From: Choristoneura fumiferana
Taxonomy: Eukaryota; Arthropoda; Insecta; Lepidoptera; Tortricidae
Length of the DNA: 64,000 nucleotides
Direction of reading: 5' to 3'
NCBI RefSeq assembly: GCF_025370935.1
Contig: NC_133485.1
Span: 12,104,075 to 12,168,074, forward strand
A program made the position numbers and the translations under genes. The notes under the pieces are model-generated. The model was not told where the DNA came from and did not search any database. It saw only the letters and a program-made list of their open reading frames with translations. Shown piece by piece: positions 12,970 through 24,259 of this stretch (position 1 is the first letter of the stretch; the number at the start of each line of letters is the position of its first letter).

Positions 12970-13920
12970 AACTATAGTATTTTTCACCTATGATGAGTTC
13001 TGTGACGTTTCGAGTTTGTTGTTTGTTGTTTTAGAGATGTACCGTTTATCGAGTGAACTATCGACTTTTCTAAATCTACCGAACAACGGCTAAACTGATA
13101 ATGCCTTTTCCAACCTCGACATTGGTGGAATCATCAATAGTATCGATGGAGCTATACTTCTAAGAATTGAATTGAATTGATTTTTCTAAGAGTTATTAGT
13201 GGTATTTTTGCAGAAGTTGCATTATATTTTAAAAAATAATATTTTTCCAGTTTTCCGCCCACCGGGCCACCGTCTTCTCGTTCTCGCTCGAAATAATCCC
13301 TCAAACGAATTAAAAACTCCCGACTCTGTGAGTTTAAAACAGTCTTTTTAGAACGTAAAAAAATAACAACTTACTTAACGAGAAACAGTAACAAAGTTCA
13401 ACAACAATAATAACAGAAATGAACAATAACAAAATACAATGCAAAGAAAATGCAACGGAAACTCAACTCGTATACGAGGCAGACGCACTCGTACTGACAG
13501 TGATACTCACAATCACTGGCCACAAGAGGCACAAGATGGCTGCGGCCGCGTTCTAAATAGCCGCGTTTACAAAATCTTGCAAGTTTTGTTTAAAAAAAAT
13601 ATATATCTTATTGTTCATTGTTATTGAATAATGAACCGCGGCAATTGTCGATAATGTTGTGTCACGTCACTACTCTGTTCAGTTTCACACATAGGTAGCG
13701 TCATTTAAAAAAATATATATTTTTCTATCGTATTCGATGGAGTCTATTTAATGGACACTGATATTGCTATATATTTTTAAAAGTACAGTTTTTCATTTTT
13801 TTAATTATTTTGCTTCAAAATAGAAATTATTTTAAAAAAATATTTTGCGGACATAGTATGCGTAATTATCGAAAAATTTTCAAGTGTCAGAACTCATCAT
13901 AGGTGAAAAATACAATAGTT
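12970..13920. repeat. Foldback element with 33-bp terminal inverted repeats
   Basis: Left arm 12970-13002 and right arm 13888-13920 match at 32 of 33 positions (core TTTTTCACCTATGATGAGTT). The interior of about 885 bp has no coding frame I would defend. It fits a non-autonomous DNA element or a foldback structure. Confidence 0.7.
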
Positions 13921-16489
13921 CGTATATGACACTCCATAGAACCATGTCGAAGTCACCATTTGCTACACTTATAAAAAATCTTAATAAGGGAAGCAGAGAC
14001 GATTTGCCACCTCCAGACTCCCTGTTAAAAGGTTCTACCTATGAATTTGTCAAGATCGTATATGCAACGAGTGTTTTTTTTTTAATAATTGAGAAGACAC
14101 TGAGTTTATTTGACGTCAATAATACGGTAAACTACGGTGTAACATAAAATAAGAAATAAGCAAAAGTCGTTAACGACAGAGTTTGGGGGGTTTGCATTCA
14201 AAGGCATTGATATTATTATGTCCTCTGGTGTAACGAGTATGTATTGATGCAGCTTCTCCATACCTGTAAGAACACCTAAACCCAACTATCACCACCACCA
14301 CACTACGCTGACGCGTTTCGAGCACAATCAGAGTTCTTCCTCAAAGCAACACAATCGTTCAACTCTGATACGCCGAAAAATAAATGTATCCTTCAAATTA
14401 GTCGGTTTGAAATAGTTTCTGATGCGGAAGCAACTTCATATGGGTCATTTGCAAATCAAACGAGCTCATTTAGGTTTTTGGAGACGTTTTGTAATTTTAT
14501 GGACATAAATTATAGTTCAGGAAAACTATTCGTCTCAAACTTTGTGTCACAAAAAACAAACATCTTGCTCACATCACATACTTACACGATCACGCAAACA
14601 CGGTAAGTACCTAATCTTGAAGAAAAATAAGGCAAGTTTTTGTAATTTTAAGCGCGATTTATCTTTCAACTATGTTATTTAGTGAAACATAACTAATTTA
14701 AAATAAACTACGGCTTTAATTATATCCTTGAGGTAGTAATGGGCGGTGGATATCATTTCCCAGAAGACGACCCGCTTCGTTTGCCTCCCTCTCATAATAA
14801 TAATAATAAATAAATAAATAAAAAGTAAAGCCAAAATAGAATAAATTAAAACGACGATAAGTATAGCAAAGACCAGGCGCGGTCACAGGGGACATCAAAT
14901 CAAATCAAATCAAATTGAAAAATCTTCTAAAAATTGTCAAAATAAAGAAAAAAACAATTTTTTGCCCCTAAACCGCGATGTATAATAATACACTAATAAT
15001 TAGTGACCCCCTCCAAAATTTCAGCCTGCGACCGCGCCTGGCAAAGACTTTATTCACTAGCTGCGGGATGATGCCTCCAGAGCCATACGTAACTCACACT
15101 TTTGTCACTCTACATGTTGCCTAACGAATTTATTCACGCCACGCCACTGCAACAATATTAAAATTACGTTTACCCTTCCTTATTTTTCACTTATTTAATA
15201 ACATAGATATTGTTATTGTTACTAGTCCCCATGATCAAACTTGGCTGTAGCACTATCGTGCGCAAGCGCATCCAAAAAACAAGGTCATTAACAGGACGTT
15301 GAACTTGACTGAGCTTGAAAGTCACGCACGGTCAAGTTGAGGAAAAACTTATTGATTTCTAGTCTGGATCAAACTGACATCATCATATCAGAACCTTTGA
15401 AAAACCAGCCAAGTGCGAATCGAACTCACACACAAAAGGTTCTGTGCCACCATATACTGTTAATTACCGGTATTTTTTGTTGTTGGACCAAAATAATACC
15501 TACACAAATAGAAAAGGTACTGTTAACTGCCGTTTATAAAATTTTTGCAGAAAATTTAAAATTGAAAACATACCTATCTTGTTCCGGAACTCTTAATTCT
15601 TATTTATTTTCTTATTTCTGTTTACAACAAAATGGTGTACAAAACAATTGTTGAGGTTGAGACCTTCTAGTAGGCATAATGCCTGTAACAGAAGACCCCG
15701 CTCTTCCGAAATATAGATGTAGTTTCATTTTGATGTTAAACAATACTAAAACTTAAGAATAAACTTCAAATTAACGTACATGAAAAATAGTACCTGGGCG
15801 ACCGAGCTCTGCTCGGGCTAGAACTCTAAAAGCGTTTTCCCGGAGATAAGACCAAGCTAGACCGATTTGTCAATCCCCGAAGACCCCTACCAAATTTCAT
15901 CGAAATCGTTGGAGCCGTTTCCGAGATTCTGATTATTTAAATAAATATAAGAATTGCTCGTTTAAAGATTAGATTTATGACCTCAACTACGAGTATACAT
16001 GTATCTATAGATACATGTAGAGCAACTCAGCAACTCAGGGTGTTAAAATTTATAATTTTTTAATTTTTTATTTAATACCCTTGCGAAGCCGGGCGCCGGG
16101 CGGGCCGCTAGTATAAAAACAACAACAACAAACGAGTGGGAAAATTACAAAATTTGTCTAAGATACATTTTGTTTTTAATTGATGTTTATTTGACAGTGA
16201 CGATTTTAAAATACTTATTTTGTTTATGTTTATGAACGGAAAGTTTTTGTTATGTATAAAAACCATATGAATTAAGTAAGTGGGTGCACCTTAGCCTAGC
16301 CGAACTAACGAATTACAGTCTGTAGGTACCATATTATTAGGAATGAACAAAATAGGAATATAGTCTCTTTATAGTGCACGCTTTAGGAAGTCATTTAATA
16401 AATTTCAATTCTTTAGTATACGATCCAAAATTAACTCTAATTAAAATATTGAAGATATATCGATATTAGTTCCATTTATTCATTTACTA

Positions 16490-16800
16490 GCTGTTGCCCG
16501 CGACTCCATTCGCCTATAATTCGTTTATCATATATATTATTCGGATTAAAATTATCATATGTCCTTCCCCGGGACTCAAACTATCTGTGTACCGAATTTC
16601 ATCTAAATCAGTCCAGCTTTAAGACGTGAAGAGGTAGGTAACAAAGAAACAAACAGACTTACAAACTTTATATATTATGTGTTTGTTTGAGTCCCGGAGA
16701 AGGACATATGATCATTTTAATCCCGGAAAATTGCATTAGTTCCCATAGGATAGCTATAAACGAATTCTAGGCGGATGGAGTCGCGGGCATCAGCTAGTTA
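16490..16800. mobile_element. Two Helitron-like relics in inverted arrangement
   Basis: The left end reads CTAGCTGTTGCCCGCGACTC and the right end reads GAGTCGCGGGCATCAGCTAG. The insides share GTCCTTCCCCGGGACTCAAA and its complement. These are the hairpin-plus-CTAG 3' ends seen elsewhere in the window, here head to head and forming a long inverted repeat. Confidence 0.6.
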
Positions 16801-18787
16801 ATGAATAAATGGAAATAATATCGATATTTCTTCGATATTTTAATAAGAGTTGAGTTTGGATCGTATATCTCACGATATTAACGCCATCTAGCGATATATT
16901 CCACCTGTCGAAAAACTGTTATTGGTGGCTCTAAGCACAACTCTAAGCTATCTGTGCCGAAACATAATTTTGAAGCTTTCTCGTCGTACGGTCGTACATA
17001 TCTGAATTAACTAGTTTTCAAACGTTTGATTTAATTAATAATTATTTTTTATCAAAAAAGTAAAACCCACTCCAAAAAAATAAAAAACCGGGCAAATGCG
17101 AGTCGGACTTGCGCACCGAGGGCTCCGTACGCATTTATAGTGTATGTAAGTGAACGGGAATCGTGTCTTGAAGATATTTTTCGCTTTTTCCGAGTGATTT
17201 AATACATCCAGTGTATGCAGAGCCCTACTCTTAAGCAAAATGTACGCACTGTAGGGTCAGGTTATACGGGTCATTACATTTACAGACAGACATAAATCAA
17301 GATTTTCAGACTTTTCTAGTAGTAGGAATAATCGAGAAAAACTAACAAAAATAAACGCTCTTAAGAATGCAAAAAAAGGTCGATTTTGTGAGTTATTAAA
17401 ATATGATTTTTGCGTTCGGCAGAATCTTTCTGACAAAAATATCTGTTGAAGCGTAAACGTATTGTTTTCCACTTTTATCATTAATATTTACTTTGAATGT
17501 GTTGTGGTTTTTCCTAAGAGCCTGGCCATTATTGCTTCTTGTGGTCAGATTTTTTAAATGTTTTATTTACTTTGAGATGACGGGCCAGCTGATGCTTAGA
17601 AGAATGTTTATGGCCTATTGCAGTGTCTTTATTATATGTTAACACTAAGGTTATTGTCTATGAGTCATGTTTGGACTTAGATAATACGACGTACGACACT
17701 ACGACTGTTGGATGACTTAAAGAGTTGTGCCTTTTTGGTATCCTGCCGTGTCACCTAGTAACATAGTTTTAGTGCTAGTTCTAGTCTTAGTTTTAGGTGG
17801 TACTTTTTGGAGCCAAAATAAACTTTTCTTTCTTTCTTTCTAAAGTTAAAAAAAGTTTTTCTAGTTGTTAGGGTTCCGTACCCCAAAGGAGCAAAAGGAA
17901 CACTCGTCTGTCTGCCCGTTTATCGCAGCCAATTTGCTCAAAACCAACTGGGCAGATTGAGTTGAAATTTAAACTGAGAGGCTACTTTTGGGGCGGGGGG
18001 GGGAGTAAGAAAATTCAAAAAAATACTAATGCAAGTTTAAACTCATGTCCTACGAAGATAAAAATAAGCACATAAGTTAGTACTCGTAGTTTTTATGTTA
18101 GTTAATAATTTAAAATTTTATAAAACGCCTTAATGGCAAAATTATTTCCTTACCTATAATTTGCATGTGATAAGATATTTAAGTTCGATTAATAAGCCCT
18201 TCTACATCTACACCTGAAACACAGGAATTTTCCTAGTTCAGGGTAATGTGTGTTATTTGTCCCTTTTAATAAGCGTGTTGCCCATAAGTTTGTTAAAATT
18301 GTATTTTATGAAAGATAAATAAAGATTATTATTATTAAATATGGGGGGGGCACTATTAAAGCAAAACAATAACAAAAGCTATATAAAAAAACATTGTCTG
18401 ACTTCGATGTCATGTATTGAACAAGTTTTACTCACAAAAACAACACAGTAAAACAAAAAATATCTACTTACTCTATAATAACGTAGCATTTTGACTAGAC
18501 ACTTCTAATGCAATCAAAATACTTTGTTCAAAAGTCTTCTAATTGCTGTGACTTTCACATTACGTCATACGTAACATCGACCGCCCTTGGCCTCTATGTT
18601 AAGCAATAAAAGTCAAAGTGGGAGAAAGCCTGTCCCTGGCATTCACCCGAACCCATTTCCATAGATTACAGTCAATCTTGGACTAGTGGGCTACCGAAAC
18701 GTGTTCATCTGTGTCTTTTTATCGAACAAAATCGAGGGACAAAGAGTGCTAAAGTCAAAGTTCTGGGTTTTTTAAATAAATTGGGAA

Positions 18788-21700
18788 ATGCTGGTAAGTG
18801 CTAATTAAAGGGGAATAAATAAATAATCATGAGACAATCGACACCTAACCTAGTCCCAAACTAAGCAAAGCTTGTACTATGGGTACTAGGTATATACATT
18901 AGGTATTAAAAATCCAAGACCAACTTCCAAGTTTTACATAAGTTACGCCAATTTTAACTCCATACTATTTTGCGAAACCAATTTTTTTTAAGTGAGCAAA
19001 CAGTATGTTCGAGTCACTCACCGCAATGTAAACATAACTTAGGACGCCCGAGCGCAAAAAACTGTACAAAAAGGTGTCGAAATGCTCATGGATATTTCGG
19101 GCATTTTTTACTTTAAATGACGCAACATAACTTTTTTCAGAATTAGGTCATTCTGGATTCGCCTTACTCAGAATCACGACTACTATTGATTTAAACGAAG
19201 AAAAAAGTGTCACTAATTTTTTTGTCAGTTTTGTGACTTTTTTTTCATAGTTTATTATGGGTCGTTACGAAATGGACACATAATTTTTTTATGGAAAATT
19301 GGGGACTTTTTTTTTCTTCGTCAAAATAAATAGTGCTCGTGATTCTGAGTTCGGAGAACCCAGGATTACCAAATTAAAAAAAAAAATAGTTTGGATCAAT
19401 TAAAGTAAAAATGCCCTTTCGATTACCCACTTACTTATGAACATATAATAATTAATGGTACAGGTTTTTCCGCAACTTTAAGAACAGTTTAGTATCTACA
19501 TACGTTAAACTGCGCAAAAATATAGAAATAATATAATAAAGACACTATCTATGTTTGATTGTTTGTTTTTGTATGAGTGAAATCTCTAGAGCTGATGAAT
19601 CTATTTTAAGAATCATAAAACGCTGCAATATCCCAAATTATTTTTGGCTTATTATATCCCAGAAATGTCCAAAGTTCCCGCAAGAGGCATACAAACCGCA
19701 TGACACGAACTTCGAGTTTCGTAGTAGCCCTGCTGTAGCAAGAGCGTAATACTACTAAGTATGCAGACGGTTAGATATACATTTAGGATATTAATATTAA
19801 CAAAGTAAGCATATCATATAAGCAATAATATGTTTTATTATACAGAGCCAGAAACAAATTATCTAATGTACGTAGATAATGTATATTCAAACAAACAAAT
19901 AAAATAGGTCTACATACCCATGGTTAAATTATGCGTATCGCTTTTAATTTATTTACTTATTATACATGAACACAACTACGTAACATTCTTCATGGAGTAT
20001 AATTCACTTTGAATAGTTTCATTCTAGACTTATCTACATAGTTAGTAGGTATAAATTTAATCTTATACCTAACCGCTAGGAGCGTTTTAAATTACGCACA
20101 AATTTCGAGATTAAAATCCTACTTAATTGAACTTCTGGTTCGCTATTAATACTATGTGCCAAGTGCGTTTCGCTGAATTTATAACTTCATAGGACATCGA
20201 CGATCTAACTAATGCCCAGGGCCCAGGGGGGCGAGGCACATTTTTTAGGTCGCATCCTCCGCGCTTGTTTTATCATACACTTACAGCTTACGAGGTTTTT
20301 TCAAAAATTAACACATTAGTCATCATTTTGTAAAGCAAACAATTTCTATGGGGGGGCAGTTGAGCTTCCCTGCCCTCCCCCCTCGATACGTCTATAGTCT
20401 ATAATCTAATGATTAAAACTGATCTACTTGTTTCAGCCATTCCTATCATGGTGTCTGGCTGCCATCAGCCTGACGGGAGCAGCTGTCCTCGACCCGGCTC
20501 TGTACTTGTCTCCAAGTCCACCACTAACTGGTGATCCTGCTGCAATGAAGCAATGGTCCAGGTCTTTGGAAGCTGCAATACTGGCTCCGAAACAAGACGA
20601 TGCCCCGATACTTCCAAATGAAGAAGGTACGGTTGCAGGTGTTGTTAAAATGTGTTGAGCTAGTTCCCGCCGTTGTAACTACTGCCTATTTTTTTTTGCA
20701 GTTTGAGCTAGTTATCGCTCATGCTTAAAATATCACATTTTTCAAAATACTACACTGTCATTACTCATTACCTATCTACCACATTTTTAGCTTACCAGAT
20801 GGTCGTTGCACCACATCACAAAATTGACGATTACTCAAGGGAGTGTTTTTATACGTATGTGATATTTATTTTGGACATTTGGTATAATTAAAATGTATAG
20901 GTAAGTAGGTAATGTAGTTTTTTCAAAAATGTGGTATTTTAGGAACGTGGCACGCACAAAGATTACGTAGATGTATTGAAATGAAATAATTATTATTTTC
21001 CGTGTTGATATTTTAAGGATCTTGAACTGAGGATGACTGTACCTACTCACTAAGTGTATTATCGTGCTCGTTTATAGGCAAATGAAAATGATGCGTTGAA
21101 AATTGATTTAACACGTGGATACTCGACAGAAAATTATTCAAGCTCGTTCAATATACAAGTACTTGTCGCTCTACTACTTAAGTTACCTAGGCGGGTTTGT
21201 AGTTATTAAATGTATCTGGTAAAGTCTGTAAATATCTAGTTGAATCATAAGTAGCTAGCCATGATGAGAAGTTAATATTTGTATTTAACAGTATCTTAGT
21301 TATGGATTCTTGGAAACCACAACATTTATTTTTTTCCCTCAATCAGAGGCCGTCTCTATTGCCTAACGTTACTGACGATCGCGTTGGCAATCAAATGACA
21401 GATATCGCATACAAAAACTGTCATTTGATTGCGGTCGCGAGCGTCAGAAACGTTACACAGTACGGCCTAAGCTTGGAAAATATAAAGTAATAAAATAACT
21501 TTGCTTGCACCATTGCGGGATAAATCCTACTAATATTATAAATGCAAAAGTTTGCGAGTATGTGTGTATGTTTGTTACCTAATCCTTCACGTTAGAACGG
21601 CGTTACGGATTTGGACGAAAAATATAGTGGACATCTGGAATATCACATAGGTTATTTTTATCCTGATATTCCCACGGGATCATGGTAAAATCTAATAAAA

Positions 21701-23555
21701 CCAAATCAAATGTTAGAACTAGAGACATGGGACCTACTTGTGCGGGTCTTAATATACACGATGTAATTTTTGATAATTCTTACAGAAATGTAGTAAATTT
21801 AACTGCCGGTTTTAATGGTTTAGGCGTGCGAAGCCACGGATAAAGTTTAGTAGATTTCATAAAGTCGGGTTTTGTTATCAAAACCGGCAAAGCACGTTTT
21901 TCATCCACCACCATATCTACAGAATAAATTAATTTATCAAAAATCTATGGTTTCTGAAACTTACTTACCATCGCGAACCGGGAGTGTTGTACCACTCACC
22001 ACTGTTCATAATTTAAGACTAAGAATAAGAATGGTTTATTGGCTGATAAAATAGATACACATTCAGAAACACTGACTTAATATACACACCTACCAGGCAA
22101 AATGGTTAATTTAGCCGAGTTATCATATTGGAAGTAAACGTTGTCATTAATAAACCAGAATAGCAATATATGCCCGTGACAAGTGTCTCAACAATCCGCG
22201 TTCGCGACATAGGTAATTAATTAGGTACAGATCGAATGAATAATGTTTTTCCATCTAAAAATAATTTGTCGGATAAGTTCGTACCTATTTATCTTGCTTT
22301 CTATAGCTTTAGTAAACTTTAGTAAGCTAGTTGAAAAAACAAGATAAATACGAACTTTTGCGACAAAATACGATGGCAAAACATTATTCACGACATCTGT
22401 AAACCACAGTAAACACTACAACTTTATAGTAAGCATAGATACTCAATTCATCGAAAAATTCACTAAGCTGTTGCTATTAATTATGATTTTTTTTACCTTG
22501 CTTACGATAAAGTTGAGACAATAACAACCGGATTTGCTTAAGGGAATCCCCTGCCCGCGTAAACAAATCATTTAATTATCACAGAGGGCGGCGCGATGAC
22601 GAATATTTACTCATCAAAGGCTTTTGCAATGCATAATTAAATAAATATACTTCCACCCGCAGAACATATTATATACAGTGTAGCTGCCTTAAATTTCTAG
22701 ATCTACCATTTTATGTTTTTCGTTAGAAGATCACTTTATTTTAATATTTTTTTAATTAAATAAGTACCTACCTACGGAGCGTAGTTACATAATGTTTCGC
22801 GTGTCGTAGGCCAAGGGAAGAGAGATTTCATACTCGGCCTTATATAACATTATTAAATGATATACATACAACCTATACGTCGAACAAGTCTAAAAATAAA
22901 TAGACGATTTGAATACATAAGTGCAACCCATAAGAATTGCAAGTGCTTTAAATAAATTTAAATAACTTCTAGAATCACTTTTCTGTCGTAGTTACCTATC
23001 ATAATTTAATTCATTGTTGCTTTTGCAAAGTTATTAGAACCTGTATTAATAAGTACCTACTTACTCCATCTGATTTTTTTTTCATTCCTCATCTATCTAT
23101 CCATTTCTGCCCTCCTTTGAGGGCCTCAAGTTTTCGGACCGTGTACATTTTAACACATGCCTAACCAAAAAACTATTGTGGTATTTTTTTAAATATTTAA
23201 TTTTCCAATAGGTACAGCTGCGATCGTAGAGGAGTTAGGGATGCCAAAAGCACGAACATTCTGGCCGAGACCGTCTGCCAACTATGGAGTCAGGGGCATG
23301 GGGATCCACATACCTCTTACCTTCAGTCTGACAGGCTCTTACGGGACGAACACTGGCCTAAGCGCAGGAGTCATTGGCAGCAGCTATGCAAGCGTTGTAG
23401 ACGATAACTTTAACTATGGGAAGTCAGGGCTAGCGGGAAGTAGCTACGGCTTGTACAGATCTGGACTTCCCGGGACCAGGGTGTATGGAGCCAGTAGTGG
23501 AGCCTCGTGGAGCGGCTGGGGCAATGGGAAGTGGGGACATTATGGGAAGGGTTAA
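18788..23555 (+). CDS. Secreted Gly/Ser/Tyr-rich protein, unrecognised family (3 exons)
   Basis: Proposed coding exons are 18788-18793 (ATG CTG, then GTAAGT), 20437-20626 (after TTTCAG, ending phase 1 before GTACGG) and 23212-23555 (stop TAA). The product would be about 179 aa. The start MLPFLSWCLAAISLTGAAVL is a good signal peptide created by joining the six-base first exon to exon 2. A Pro/Ala segment follows. The C-terminal third has repeated Tyr-Gly and Ser-Ser/Ser-Gly steps and ends near WGNGKWGHYGKG. A poly(A) signal AATAAA lies at 23661-23666. I do not recognise the family; the composition recalls cuticle or other extracellular matrix proteins. Exons 2 and 3 are well supported. The tiny first coding exon is inferred from splice sites and phase only. 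Confidence 0.65.
21347..21468. repeat. Palindromic MITE, family B (copy 2)
   Basis: Counterpart of 3519-3641 in the second duplicated block. Confidence 0.75.
21524..21860 (+). mobile_element. Helitron-like relic (copy 2, longer allele)
   Basis: Same insertion as at 3693-3955, with an extra 72-bp segment (about 21636-21707) that includes ATCACATAGGTTATTTTTAT, a piece normally present in this repeat family. The longer form is therefore probably ancestral and copy 1 has a deletion between short ATC repeats. Confidence 0.6.
22238..22390. repeat. Palindromic MITE, family A (copy 2)
   Basis: Allelic or duplicated counterpart of 4354-4501, with a small insertion (TAAAAATAAT) in its left arm. Confidence 0.8.
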
Positions 23556-24259
23556 GGAAAGTAAATGGTATTTACGAGAGCGTTTGTTTTATTTCATCCA
23601 CTATCCTATTTTCCCAAAGAGACACAAAAAGATTTCAGTCAATGAAATTACAGATTCGCAAATAAATGATTGGTGGAATTATTCCAGCACTAAAAAGAAA
23701 AATGAACACTTTAAAGATTAATATTTAGTTAATGGATCCTTATATCGTTTTTTTTTTATTTACAGGCATCTATAATGTTTTTGAAAGTTCTATCCAACGA
23801 TGGCCCATACCATCATCCCCACTTTATTTAAAAAAACATCTCACCACTTTTTCGGCGTGGTTAACTTATTTACTCATGCAGAATTTATAGTTTTCTAGCA
23901 CTAGCGGTATCTAAGCCGCGGGCGGACGGACGGACAGACGGACAGACATGGCGAAACTATAAGGGATCTTTGTAGGACTACGAAACCCTTTTGATTTTGA
24001 TGTTGACTGTACCTACTGACCAACATGGATTAAAACCGGTAGTTCCCTCTCATTGTGGTAACTTTCTAAAGGTAATCATTTGTCACTGACTATAGAAACT
24101 AGAATAAACGTCGGCTCCAATGCCGGCGCATTGCATCTAACACAATCACACCACATCACATCACAATGGTCCTGACAGCCACATGTCAACCAAGATGGCC
24201 GCTTCCTGTAACGAGCAGCTTATATTCCAACAATCACGCTGAAAAACATTCACTCTGCG

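Larger units (their letters stand above)
9800..17810. other. Gene-free stretch between the duplicated copies
   Basis: Apart from the hairpin, foldback and Helitron-like pieces listed separately, I see no supportable exon here. Short open frames, such as those near 11421 and 13884, lack splice context or recognisable motifs. Confidence 0.5.

Noticed and set aside
13884..14147. 87-codon + strand frame
   Set aside because: Starts inside the right arm of a foldback element and shows no recognisable domain.
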